Source of the DNA: DAISKN01 sp964553925
GTDB lineage: Bacteria > Acidobacteriota > Vicinamibacteria > Marinacidobacterales > SMYC01
Assembly: GCA_964553925.1 (NCBI GenBank)
Contig: CAZKNR010000472.1
Location: 62,001 to 126,000, forward strand
Direction: 5' to 3'
Length of the DNA stretch: 64,000 bases
Position 1 is the first letter of the stretch; each line of letters opens with the position of its first letter. Made by a program: the position numbers and the translations under genes. Shown here in pieces: positions 24,987-32,919 of the stretch. The notes under the pieces are model-generated. The model saw only the letters and a program-made list of their open reading frames with translations, was not told where the DNA came from and searched no databases.

Positions 24987-25976
24987 CTACCTCCAGGAGA
25001 GTTCGATGACCTCGAAGTCTTGCGCCCTCAGGCTGCGGAAGGCGGGGTTGAGCTCGTCGTTGTTCCAGCGCGAGTCCATGGTCCCGGTGACGTACAGGTC
25101 ACTCCCGTTGTCGGCGACGATGAGCCCGTGGGTCTGCATCGCCCGAAAGACCCTCTGGAGGTACGCCGGGTACGAGGAGAGGTCTTTGCTCGAGCGGAGC
25201 CTCAGCCGCGCGCCCATCGGAAGCGCTCCCGAAGTGCCGCCCGCCTCGTGGGACGCGGGCCAGACGTAGCCGTTCGTCGCGCGGAGCGTCACCCGGAACG
25301 CGTGGCGGATGTCGCCTCCACCCTCGACTTCATCCCGGCGAACGAGGCCGGGAAAGATCGCGAGCCCCGCGGCGTCAGCGGAGGTCCACCCTTCGGGCCG
25401 CCGGTCGTTCCGGTTCATGTCGAAGACTGCGCCCGACCCGGCTTCCCAGACGCGGGCGCTCTCGTTCCAGCGTGTGGCCCAGGTCTCGAAGAGAAGCCAC
25501 TCGTCGCGGTCGATCAGAAGAAGATGGCGATCCGAACCACCTTCGAGGAAACCCGGCTGGGTCTGGGCCTCGGTCGGAATGGGGTAGCCCGGGGCCCGGT
25601 TTGGCGCTCCCGCGTCGCTCTCCTCGGGATAGTCGACGAAGCGAACGGGAACCCGGGGCTGGGTCCGGGAGACGGTGACGTACGGTATGCCGTATGGAGA
25701 TGGACCAAAGTCCGGGTGGAGCCCTCGGTCTCGGCCGATCCAATCAACGAATGAGTCCGAGCCTCGATCGACCGGGGCGCTGGAGATGTCGGCGTTCCAC
25801 CAGTTGTCGGCGGGGAACACGCGCCGTCCCGCAAGGCTCTCACCAACGACCGCCGGACCGGGCGCGCCTCCGCTCGAAGGCGGAGGGCTCGGATCCGCCG
25901 GGCTGTCATTTCCTCCGCCGCATCGAGCGGCGATCGCCGCGCCGAGCCCCGTCAGAAGGAATCGCCGCCGGCTCAA
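24987..25976 (-). CDS. Tat-exported conserved hypothetical protein
   Basis: A 329-residue protein starting at TTG 25976, which overlaps the preceding stop (TTGA). The N-terminus SRRRFLLTGLGAAIAARCGG has a twin-arginine motif and a nearby Cys, though the lipobox is not canonical (Arg before Cys). A Pro/Ser/Gly-rich linker runs to about residue 45. The globular part has FPADNWWNADISSAPVDRGS, SRTQPRVPVRFVDYPEES, HLLLIDRDEWLLFETWATRW and FPGLVRRDEVEGGGDIRHAF. These recur in secreted proteins of acidobacteria and actinobacteria of unknown role; I recognise no catalytic motif with certainty. Export by Tat suggests a folded or cofactor-bearing protein. Confidence 0.75.
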   Translation of the reverse strand: MSRRRFLLTGLGAAIAARCGGGNDSPADPSPPPSSGGAPGPAVVGESLAGRRVFPADNWWNADISSAPVDRGSDSFVDWIGRDRGLHPDFGPSPYGIPYVTVSRTQPRVPVRFVDYPEESDAGAPNRAPGYPIPTEAQTQPGFLEGGSDRHLLLIDRDEWLLFETWATRWNESARVWEAGSGAVFDMNRNDRRPEGWTSADAAGLAIFPGLVRRDEVEGGGDIRHAFRVTLRATNGYVWPASHEAGGTSGALPMGARLRLRSSKDLSSYPAYLQRVFRAMQTHGLIVADNGSDLYVTGTMDSRWNNDELNPAFRSLRAQDFEVIELSWR

Positions 25977-27133
25977 GCGAGAAGCTCGACTCCGATGGCG
26001 TCGTGGTCGGAGAGCGGCGACTCTCTCCCTTCACGAAGCTCGTGGATCACGATCGGCTGTGACGTCCGGAGCTCCCGGGTAGCGAACCAATCCACTTTGA
26101 GCGGACAGCGGCCCTCGTGGTTCTTGAGCGCCCACCGAATGAACGCAAAGCACCAGGCGGGGATCCATTCGCCGAGATTGTCGCGGGTCTTTCCGCAGGT
26201 CACGTCGTAGGACATCGTCCGCTCGCCGAGAACGTTCGCTCCCCGGTAATCGAACCCGTGCGCCGTGAGACTCTCGAAAAGCTCTCTCTCGAACCATCGG
26301 TAGGGGTGAAGGTAGTGGCTGATGGAGCGGTCGATCCCGAGCAAGACCCGGAGCCAGTAGCCCATGATGGCGTGAAACGCGCGCGACGAGTTGTGGGTCG
26401 TCGTGTTCCAGTCGCCGCCTACGATCGAAGGCCCCGCGCCCTCGAGCGCCCGCAGAACGTCCCGAATCTGATCGCGACGGTGGGATTGACGAGCCTGGGC
26501 GTCGAGATGCACGGCTACCGCCGTCAACGGTAGTCCTGGGAAGAGGACCTCGACCGCGAGCGCCGCCTGGCTCCCGAGCCGCTTCTCGCGGCCCGCCATC
26601 TTGTCTTTGCCGTTCTCGAGCGGAATGACCCGCGCGGACCCGAGCGGATACCGGCTCAAGATCGCGTTTCCATGGAGGCCGAGCTCGTTCTCACCCTGGA
26701 CGTGGTACTCGCGGCCGGACCCCTTCGCCAGGTTGATGTAGCAGGGCGCGAACGCGAAGTGAAGGCCGAGCTCCCGCGCGAGAACGCGCGCCACGTCGCG
26801 GTTCCCGGAGCGCGCCATGCCGACGTCGGTCTCGGTGAGAAGCAGAAGATCGGCATCCCTCAGATAAGGATGCTCGCGGAAAGCCTCGATCTGTCCATCG
26901 AGCTCGATCCCCCGCTCGAGGTTCCAGGCGACGACGCGGTAACGTCCTTTCGCCGCGGCGATAGGCACAGAGGAGGGCGCGTAGCTCCCCACGTCGGGGC
27001 TCAGGAGCACGCGCCGAAGGGTCGGCTCGAGATCCCGATACAGCGGAAGCATAAGGAGCTCCGCGGTCGAGCCGCATCGGGAAAGGGCTTCGAAGTGCGG
27101 CTTCAGCTCCACCCGTATGAAGTCGTAACTCAC
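25973..27133 (-). CDS. Endonuclease/exonuclease/phosphatase-fold protein
   Basis: A 386-residue protein starting at GTG 27133. After an N-terminal helical extension (about 65 residues) the EEP fold is clear: YRVVAWNLERGIELDGQIEA, ADLLLLTETDVGM (metal-binding Glu), the region ENELGLHGNAILSRYPLGSA, LTAVAVHLDAQARQSHRRDQ, SIVGGDWNTTTHN (Asp-x-Asn) and late SDHDAIGVELLA (Asp-His). The catalytic set is complete, so it should hydrolyse a phosphodiester or phosphomonoester; the substrate is unknown and no signal peptide is seen. It is the first gene of the six-gene minus-strand operon. The first 48 or so codons and the leader are duplicated at 28611-28772. Confidence 0.88.
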   Translation of the reverse strand: MSYDFIRVELKPHFEALSRCGSTAELLMLPLYRDLEPTLRRVLLSPDVGSYAPSSVPIAAAKGRYRVVAWNLERGIELDGQIEAFREHPYLRDADLLLLTETDVGMARSGNRDVARVLARELGLHFAFAPCYINLAKGSGREYHVQGENELGLHGNAILSRYPLGSARVIPLENGKDKMAGREKRLGSQAALAVEVLFPGLPLTAVAVHLDAQARQSHRRDQIRDVLRALEGAGPSIVGGDWNTTTHNSSRAFHAIMGYWLRVLLGIDRSISHYLHPYRWFERELFESLTAHGFDYRGANVLGERTMSYDVTCGKTRDNLGEWIPAWCFAFIRWALKNHEGRCPLKVDWFATRELRTSQPIVIHELREGRESPLSDHDAIGVELLA

Positions 27134-27150
27134 GACTGTTTGATGGTACC
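26989..27150. repeat. 162-bp direct repeat, copy A (EEP gene start)
   Basis: Covers the leader and first codons of the EEP gene and matches 28611-28772 in the same orientation with roughly 85% identity by eye, including the block GAGATCCCGATACAGCGGAA. The AlbA_2 gene lies exactly between the two copies; its stop codon (27152-27154) is two bases past copy A. Confidence 0.88.
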
Positions 27151-27151
27151 A

Positions 27152-28597
27152 TCACTCGTCCTTGAGCAGCCTCGTGCCAGCGGCGGTCGTGCGGTACCGC
27201 TGTCGTGAGCTTCTTGGCTTGTCGGGAATGGTCATGGCAAGAAGACCGCTCTCCAATAAGGGGCGGATTACTTGGTCCCGAAACTTGGTGCGATCGGATC
27301 GACCGCAGAGGCGCAGGAGTTCCGAGATCGGCATCGGAAGTCGCGACGCTTGGAGCACTTGCACTTGGTGCCCACTTAGTGCCGACTTGGTGCCGACTTG
27401 GTGCCCCGGCGCAGCAGCAGGTCCTATCGCCGCGCGAAACGTAACGACGAGGGCACCCGCTTGCTCCTCGAAAGCCGGCGGGTCTATCCCGTACCGCCTG
27501 CATTCCTCGATTACACGGTTCGTACCGCGACCCCAGATCTCGACGGCGCCGGTCCGGTGGAACGTCTCCGCGATGAGAGGGTTCCTCAGCTTCGAAAGGT
27601 GCGGGCCGGAGAGCATGTCCACCGTGACGCCCGCCGGAAGACGGCCAATGCTGCGGACCTCGATACGGTCATCGAAAACCGCCACCGCCACGTAGCTGCC
27701 GGGATCCGAGTAGTCCCGGTGCATCACGGCGTTCAGGAGGATCTCGCGAAGCGACTCCGGGGGAACCGGCAGGCGGTCTTCCCGGAAGATCTGTCCTTTC
27801 GGGAAATGCCCCGCAAGCGGTAGCGTCCGATCGAGGAAGGCCATCGCCTCCCGCACCATCGCGAAGGCGTGCAGGTGCTCCTGTTTATTGTCGAGGATGT
27901 CGCCCGTGACGCGCGTCCCACGGAAGCGCCCGAGCTTCAGCAGTCCCTGCGGATAGTCTGGCAGGAATCTCTTTCCGTAGAGGATCTGCGCCGCCTGGGT
28001 GATCACGCCGTTCCGCCGCAGCCCCAGGCGGTCGAGAACATCGCCTATGTCGATGCTCGTCCCCGCGGAGATGCGCCGTTTCTGGATCGCGGCCTCGCGC
28101 GTGCGCAGGATCTCCTCGTAATCGAGATCCTCGCGGCCGACATCGACGGCCGGCTGGTTCTCCCACCGGCGTCGCGCGTGGGCACGCTCCAAGAGCACCG
28201 TCTCGTACCGATCCTGTGGCATGATCGAGGTCGTCGTCTGCACGCGCTGATACGGGCGTCCGTCGAAGGTGAACGGCCGCGCCTCTCCCGGAGGCCTCGC
28301 CTCGAGCACGATCAGCTTCCGGTCGCTTTCCGGCAGGTCCACGAACTGGACCTCCACGGGAGCGGGAGGCTCGAATCGATCGAGCATCGCAGCAATCTCA
28401 CGTTGGGTCTTGTCGGAGACATTCTGGCCCACCACTTCCCCGTCGGGGCCGACGCCAACGATCACGATTCCTCCGTCGGCGTTCAGAAAAGCGCACAGCG
28501 TCTCGCCCGCCCGGTTGAGCTGCCCGGTGGACTTCTTAAGCTCCAGCGTCTCGGACTCACCGTGAGCGATCTTTCGTTTGAGATCGGGCAGTCTCAT
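27152..28597 (-). CDS. Schlafen/AlbA_2-domain putative ATP-binding transcriptional regulator (RecG-like)
   Basis: A 481-residue protein starting at ATG 28597. The N-terminal AlbA_2/Schlafen-like domain (about 10-130) has GESETLELKKSTGQLNRAGE, TLCAFLNADGGIVIVGVGPD and the D-R-l-P-I-E-type continuation. The central and C-terminal region has HRDYSDPGSYVAVAVFDDRI, EVRSIGRLPAGVTVDML, LRNPLIAETFHRTGAVEIWG and RGTNRVIEECRRYG, typical of the HATPase_c_4/RecG-like regulator family. It ends in a winged-helix-like tail after a low-complexity stretch containing HQVGTKSALSGHQVQVL. Members occur in mobile and defence contexts. It sits alone between two direct repeats, with a 53-codon frame running into its start. 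Confidence 0.88.
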   Translation of the reverse strand: MRLPDLKRKIAHGESETLELKKSTGQLNRAGETLCAFLNADGGIVIVGVGPDGEVVGQNVSDKTQREIAAMLDRFEPPAPVEVQFVDLPESDRKLIVLEARPPGEARPFTFDGRPYQRVQTTTSIMPQDRYETVLLERAHARRRWENQPAVDVGREDLDYEEILRTREAAIQKRRISAGTSIDIGDVLDRLGLRRNGVITQAAQILYGKRFLPDYPQGLLKLGRFRGTRVTGDILDNKQEHLHAFAMVREAMAFLDRTLPLAGHFPKGQIFREDRLPVPPESLREILLNAVMHRDYSDPGSYVAVAVFDDRIEVRSIGRLPAGVTVDMLSGPHLSKLRNPLIAETFHRTGAVEIWGRGTNRVIEECRRYGIDPPAFEEQAGALVVTFRAAIGPAAAPGHQVGTKSALSGHQVQVLQASRLPMPISELLRLCGRSDRTKFRDQVIRPLLESGLLAMTIPDKPRSSRQRYRTTAAGTRLLKDE

Positions 28598-28755
28598 GGC
28601 CTATCGGAATCCACGTCGGGGCTCAAGAGAAGGCGCCGAAGAGTCTGCTCGAGATCCCGATACAGCGGAAGCGTGAGGAGCTCCGCGGTGGAGCGGCACC
28701 GGCAAAGCGTTTCGAAGTGCGGCTTCAACTCCGCCCGTATGAAGTCGTAGCTCAC
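28594..28755 (-). pseudogene. Duplicated 5' fragment of the EEP gene, coupled to the AlbA_2 gene
   Basis: From a GTG at 28755 a 53-codon frame reads MSYDFIRAELKPHFETLCRC, RSTAELLTLPLYRDLEQTLR and RLLLSPDVDSDRP, the start of the EEP gene at 27133 with a few substitutions. It ends at a TGA that overlaps the AlbA_2 ATG as ATGA (28594-28597). It has no enzymatic residues but could still be translated as a leader that delivers ribosomes to the AlbA_2 start. Confidence 0.75.
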
Positions 28756-28772
28756 GGATTTCTCATGGTACC
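28611..28772. repeat. 162-bp direct repeat, copy B
   Basis: Second copy of 26989-27150, between the AlbA_2 gene and the cytochrome-barrel gene. The copy ends at ATGGTACC, as copy A does. Confidence 0.88.
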
Positions 28773-28785
28773 TTAACCGCCGCAG

Positions 28786-29868
28786 ATGCGCAGGTTTGCT
28801 CTCGTTTTCTTTTGTGCCTTCTTACCCTTGCCTCTCACGGCTCAGCTCCCAGAGGGTGGACCCGAGCTCTACGCGATCGGTTGCGCCAAATGCCACGGAA
28901 GCGACGGCAGGGGTGTCGACCCCTCGCTTGTGGGTTTCTCGGTCCCGCTTCCCGATTTCACCGACTGCCGGTTCGCGTCGCGAGAGGCCAGCGACGATTG
29001 GATCGCGGTCACCCACCTGGGAGGCCCGGCGCGGGGGTTCAACTCGACCATGCCGTCGTACGCGGAGGCTTTCGACGCCGAGCGTATCGAGAGGGTCGTC
29101 GATTTCATGAGGGGCTTTTGCACCGACCGAGCCTGGCCGCGGGGCCAGCTCAACCTTCCCCTGCCTCTCGTGACGGAGAAGGCGTTCCCCGAAGACGAGG
29201 TACTCTGGACGACGGTCGTCGACGTAGAGGGCAAAGGCGCGGTCGCGACAGAGCTCGTTTACGAGAGGCGCGTCGGCGCCCGCCACCAGTGGGAAGCAAC
29301 GCTTACATTCGGCGCCTCGTGGTCCGAGGACGGCGCTCCCTGGATCGGAGGTATCGGCGACATCGGTCTCGGGTGGAAGAGCGCCTTCTGGCACACCGCG
29401 AGCTCCATCCTCACGGCAGGCGGCGAAGTGTTTTTCCCGACGGGAGACGAGGACCGGGACCTCGGGACGGGCACCGCGGTCTTCGAGCCGTACGTCGCCT
29501 ACGCGCGGGTTCTCCCGCGGGAGTGGTTCTTTCAGGTGCAGGGCGGAGCGGAGCTTCCCACGGATTCCGAGAAAGCGGAGCGCGAGGTCTTCTGGCGAGG
29601 GGCGATAGGAAGGAGCTTCGCGGCGTCAGGAGGTTTCGGACGCCTGTGGTCGCCGATGCTCGAGGTCCTGGGGAGCGCCGACGTCGATTTCGAAGAGACG
29701 AGCTGGAGCATTCTGCCCCAGATGCAGGTGTCTCTCAGCACCAGACAGCACGTTCGGGTGAACGCCGGGGTCGAGATTCCTCTCACCCGAGGTGACGAGC
29801 GGCCCGCCCGTTTCATATTCTATTTCATGTGGGACTGGTTCGATGGGAGTATCACGGACGGATGGTGA
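28786..29868 (+). CDS. Cytochrome c fused to an outer-membrane beta-barrel-like domain
   Basis: A 360-residue exported protein (signal LVFFCAFLPLPLTAQ). Residues about 25-115 form a monoheme cytochrome c: GCAKCHGSDGRG with the Cys-x-x-Cys-His site, and a downstream TMPSYAEAFDAERIERVVDF giving the axial Met. The C-terminal 220 residues alternate hydrophobic strands with turns (HQWEATLTFGASWSEDGAP, GGIGDIGLGWKSAFWHTASS, VFEPYVAYARVLPREWFFQV) and resemble the DUF3187/transporter-like barrel proteins. A cytochrome on a barrel suggests electron transfer at the outer membrane; this is inference. It is followed two bases later by the M20 peptidase gene. Confidence 0.78.
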   Translation: MRRFALVFFCAFLPLPLTAQLPEGGPELYAIGCAKCHGSDGRGVDPSLVGFSVPLPDFTDCRFASREASDDWIAVTHLGGPARGFNSTMPSYAEAFDAERIERVVDFMRGFCTDRAWPRGQLNLPLPLVTEKAFPEDEVLWTTVVDVEGKGAVATELVYERRVGARHQWEATLTFGASWSEDGAPWIGGIGDIGLGWKSAFWHTASSILTAGGEVFFPTGDEDRDLGTGTAVFEPYVAYARVLPREWFFQVQGGAELPTDSEKAEREVFWRGAIGRSFAASGGFGRLWSPMLEVLGSADVDFEETSWSILPQMQVSLSTRQHVRVNAGVEIPLTRGDERPARFIFYFMWDWFDGSITDGW

Positions 29869-29869
29869 C

Positions 29870-31048
29870 ATGACTCCGGACTTCAATCAGCGTTGGGTAG
29901 AGTTTCGGCGCGATCTCCACAGGCATCCCGAGCTTTCCTTTCAAGAGAAGCGAACCGCGGAGCGGATCGAAAGGGCCCTGGACGAGCTCGGAATCGCACA
30001 CCGCAGGGTGGCGGGAACCGGCGTGGTCGCCGAGATTCCCTCGGCCGCCGGCGGCGTCGCCGGCGGCATCGGAGGTCCGATGGTCGCGCTTCGCGCCGAC
30101 ACCGACGCTCTTCCCATCCGCGAGGAGACGGGGCTCGAGTACGCTTCCGTCAATGAGGGAGTCATGCACGCCTGCGGCCACGACGGACACACCGCCATGG
30201 TTCTCGCGGCCGCGGAGATGCTCGCGAAGGACGGGAACCTGCCCGTCCCCGTTCGCCTGGTGTTCCAGCCGGCGGAGGAGCGGGGCTTGGGCGCGCTCGC
30301 GATGATCGATGCCGGGGCTCTCGACGGTGTCGAGATGATCTTCGGTGGCCACGTGGACCGGCATTATCCAACGGGGCAAATCGTGGCCCACGCGGGAGCG
30401 GTCAACGCCTCGACCGACAGCTTTCGCATCGAGATTCAGGGAAAGGGCGGCCACGCGGCACGGCCTCATGAAGGTGTGGACGCCGTCGTGGTCGGAAGTC
30501 TCCTGGTCATGGCGATCCAGACGATCGTCTCCCGCGAGATCAACCCGGCGCACCCCTCGGTCGTGACCGTCGGCCGCTTCGACGCGGGAACCGCTTCCAA
30601 CGTGCTCGCGGCGCGCGCCACCCTCGAAGGCACCATCCGCACGCAAGAGCAGGCGGTGCGCGACCACATCGTCTCTTCGCTCTCGCGCATTTGCGATTCG
30701 ATCGGGGCCCTCCACAACGCGCGGTTGATCATGACTCTCGAGGAAGGCACACCTCCCGTGGTGAACCCGAAGGACATGGCGGAGATTGCGCGGAAGGCGG
30801 CGGTCGCCGTCGTCGGCGAGGAGAACGCCGTTCCCCTTCACACCGCCAACATGGGGGGCGAGGATTTCGCCTGTTACATGGAAAAGGTCCCCGGCTGTTA
30901 CGTCCGCCTCGGGGCCCGCGCCCCGGGCCGCGAAGGCTTTCCCGCTCACTCGAGCAAGTTCGAGTTCGATGAGGACGTCCTCCCCATCGGCGCGAGGTAT
31001 TTCTACGAAGTAGCGCGGCTCGCGGGCGGTATTCTGAAATCGCGCTAG
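29870..31048 (+). CDS. M20-family amidohydrolase/peptidase
   Basis: A 392-residue cytoplasmic protein from ATG 29870, two bases after the previous stop. It shows the IAA-amino acid hydrolase/hippurate hydrolase pattern: FRRDLHRHPELSFQEKRTAE, VALRADTDALPIREETGLEY, HACGHDGHTAMVLAAAEML (metal-binding Asp/His set), VFQPAEERGLGALAMIDAGA, GGHAARPHEGVDAVVVG (dimerisation domain) and NMGGEDFACYMEKVPGCYV (last metal ligand context). Such enzymes remove acyl groups from amino acids. The metal site is complete. Confidence 0.93.
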   Translation: MTPDFNQRWVEFRRDLHRHPELSFQEKRTAERIERALDELGIAHRRVAGTGVVAEIPSAAGGVAGGIGGPMVALRADTDALPIREETGLEYASVNEGVMHACGHDGHTAMVLAAAEMLAKDGNLPVPVRLVFQPAEERGLGALAMIDAGALDGVEMIFGGHVDRHYPTGQIVAHAGAVNASTDSFRIEIQGKGGHAARPHEGVDAVVVGSLLVMAIQTIVSREINPAHPSVVTVGRFDAGTASNVLAARATLEGTIRTQEQAVRDHIVSSLSRICDSIGALHNARLIMTLEEGTPPVVNPKDMAEIARKAAVAVVGEENAVPLHTANMGGEDFACYMEKVPGCYVRLGARAPGREGFPAHSSKFEFDEDVLPIGARYFYEVARLAGGILKSR

Positions 31049-31054
31049 TCAAAA

Positions 31055-32245
31055 CTAGTCGGGGCGCTCGCCCAGGGCTACCTCAATGTCCCGGACCTGG
31101 CCCTCGCGCCAGACCGTGACCTTCACTCGATCGCCCACTCGGTGCTTGGTCTCGAGAAGGATCGTGATGTCGCGGTCGGTCACCACCGGCTCGCCATCGA
31201 GCGCGAGAATATAGTCGGCGCCGATCGGAACGCGGAGGTTTCCCAGGAGGCCCACTTCCGAAGGGCCCCGGATGCCGCCGCTGGCCGCGGGGCCGCGCGC
31301 CACCAGGCCCGCGACCATGACACCGCCGCCGCCCGGAGTTCGGACCCCGGCCCGATTCAGACGCGCCGCGAGGTTCGCGCTCACGTTCCAGAGCTCGACT
31401 CCGAGCCAGGGATGGGCGTAGCGTCCGCGCGCGATCAGCTCGGGCACCACCCTCTGGACCGTTCCCACGGGAATCGCGAAGCCGATCCCGGCCGAGGCAC
31501 CGCTCGGGCTTACGATCGCGGAGTTGACGCCGATGAGCTTTCCTTCGAGATCGAGGAGCGGCCCGCCCGAGTTCCCCGGATTGATGGCGGCATCGGTCTG
31601 GATAATCTCCCCGATGAACCTCCCGTCGGGTCCCTCGATGCTCCTGCCGAGAGAGCTCACGACCCCGGTCGTGAGAGTCTGCTGCAGCCCGAAGGGGTTT
31701 CCGATGGCCACGAGGAATCTTCCGACCTTTAGACGGTCGGAGTCCCCGAGCGGGATCACCCGAAGGAGGTCGGGAGGGACATCCACCTTGATGACCGCGA
31801 GATCGTTCGAGGGGTCGAAGCCGACGACCTCCGCGGGCACCCGGGTCTCGTCGAAGAACGTCACGTGGAGCTCGCTCGCTCCCTCGATCACGTGGAAGTT
31901 GGTGACGATGTGCCCCCGGTCGTCGTAGACGAACCCCGAGCCCGAGCCCTCCTGCGGCATGGCGCGAAGGAAGAAATCGTAGGAGATGCTTCGGCTCGTG
32001 ATGTTCACGACCCCCGGTCCGGCGGTCTCGAACACGCGAATGACCTGATCTTCGAGAACGTTCGCCTGCAGGGCCGGCGCTGTGGGCGGAGGACTCAGCG
32101 GCTCTGGCTCGACTTCAGCGACGGGGGTGGATTCGACCTCCCGCACGTCGATTGGGTCCGAAGTCGGCGGCTCCGCCACGACCTCACACCCTAGAAGCCC
32201 GGCTAACAGGGCCGAAAGCGTCAACCCCTGGATGCTCTCTCTCAT
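31055..32245 (-). CDS. HtrA/DegP-like trypsin-type serine protease, lipoprotein
   Basis: A 396-residue protein from ATG 32245, six bases after GAGGAG; an upstream GTG at 32251 is less well placed. The signal GLTLSALLAGLLGCEVV ends in a lipobox, followed by a Pro/Glu-rich linker to about residue 60. The protease domain has GSGSGFVYDDRGHIVTNFHV (catalytic His), FDPSNDLAVIKVDVP (Asp) and DAAINPGNSGGPLLDLEGKL (Ser). A single PDZ domain occupies the last 100 residues (AHPWLGVELWNVSANLAARL through ALDGEPVVTDRDITILLE). It is expected to degrade or chaperone misfolded envelope proteins at a membrane surface. It converges with the M20 gene, leaving six bases between stops. Confidence 0.93.
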   Translation of the reverse strand: MRESIQGLTLSALLAGLLGCEVVAEPPTSDPIDVREVESTPVAEVEPEPLSPPPTAPALQANVLEDQVIRVFETAGPGVVNITSRSISYDFFLRAMPQEGSGSGFVYDDRGHIVTNFHVIEGASELHVTFFDETRVPAEVVGFDPSNDLAVIKVDVPPDLLRVIPLGDSDRLKVGRFLVAIGNPFGLQQTLTTGVVSSLGRSIEGPDGRFIGEIIQTDAAINPGNSGGPLLDLEGKLIGVNSAIVSPSGASAGIGFAIPVGTVQRVVPELIARGRYAHPWLGVELWNVSANLAARLNRAGVRTPGGGGVMVAGLVARGPAASGGIRGPSEVGLLGNLRVPIGADYILALDGEPVVTDRDITILLETKHRVGDRVKVTVWREGQVRDIEVALGERPD

Positions 32246-32298
32246 AAACACTCCTCTGGCCTATTCTAGAACTGAGATAGTATGACCCGCGAAGATCG

Positions 32299-32919
32299 AT
32301 GCTGCACGCCCTCATCGAGAAGCTTTCCAACTACCCGCGTTTCTTCCTCTTCTGCCGGGGTCTCCTGGAAGCGAACTTCACCGTCATCCGCAAGACGATA
32401 CGGGATCACCTCGCGTCAGATCCACGAGTTCGCGTGCTCGACGTGGCTTGCGGTCCGGGAGCGTTCTCCAACCTGTTTGCCGAACAGAGCTACACCGGGA
32501 TCGACATCAACCCCCGGTACATCGAGTACGCGCGCGCCCATTTTCGGGGGGAATTCTTCGTCCAGGACGCTCGCAAGCTTTCGTTCGAGGAGGGTCGCTT
32601 CGACGAGGCCCTGGTCTACGGCGTCCTCCATCACCTCGACGACGCCGACGTGACCGCGGTCGCCGACAGCATCCGGCGGGTCGTTCGCCTCGGCGGGTCG
32701 GTCCTGGTGATCGAGGACATCCCCACGGAGTCTCGCCTCAACCTCGTCGGACATCTGCTGCACTGGATCGAGAACGGCCACTACATCCGCTCGGCGGAGG
32801 AGTATCGGCGACTCCTGTCGCCCCATTTCCGGATCGCCGAAGAAAGGCTTTTCCGCAGCGGCGTCTGTGACTACTACATGGCGCGCCTCCTCGCCGGTCC
32901 CGATCCCCCCGGTCCATGA
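32299..32919 (+). CDS. Class I SAM-dependent methyltransferase
   Basis: A 206-residue protein starting at ATG 32299. The SAM-binding motifs are clear: VRVLDVACGPGAFSNLFAEQ (motif I), YTGIDINPRYIEYARAHF (acidic residue after strand 2), FFVQDARKLSFEEGRFDEAL and GVLHHLDDADVTAVADSIRR. The substrate is not evident. Its stop overlaps the start of the following membrane glycosyltransferase gene (ATGA, 32916-32919), so the pair is probably an operon for lipid-linked sugar or cell-surface modification. Confidence 0.9.
   Translation: MLHALIEKLSNYPRFFLFCRGLLEANFTVIRKTIRDHLASDPRVRVLDVACGPGAFSNLFAEQSYTGIDINPRYIEYARAHFRGEFFVQDARKLSFEEGRFDEALVYGVLHHLDDADVTAVADSIRRVVRLGGSVLVIEDIPTESRLNLVGHLLHWIENGHYIRSAEEYRRLLSPHFRIAEERLFRSGVCDYYMARLLAGPDPPGP

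Noticed and set aside
29792..29869. Upstream in-frame extension of the M20 peptidase
   Set aside because: The frame is open but overlaps the cytochrome-barrel gene, and the peptidase homology starts at the ATG at 29870.
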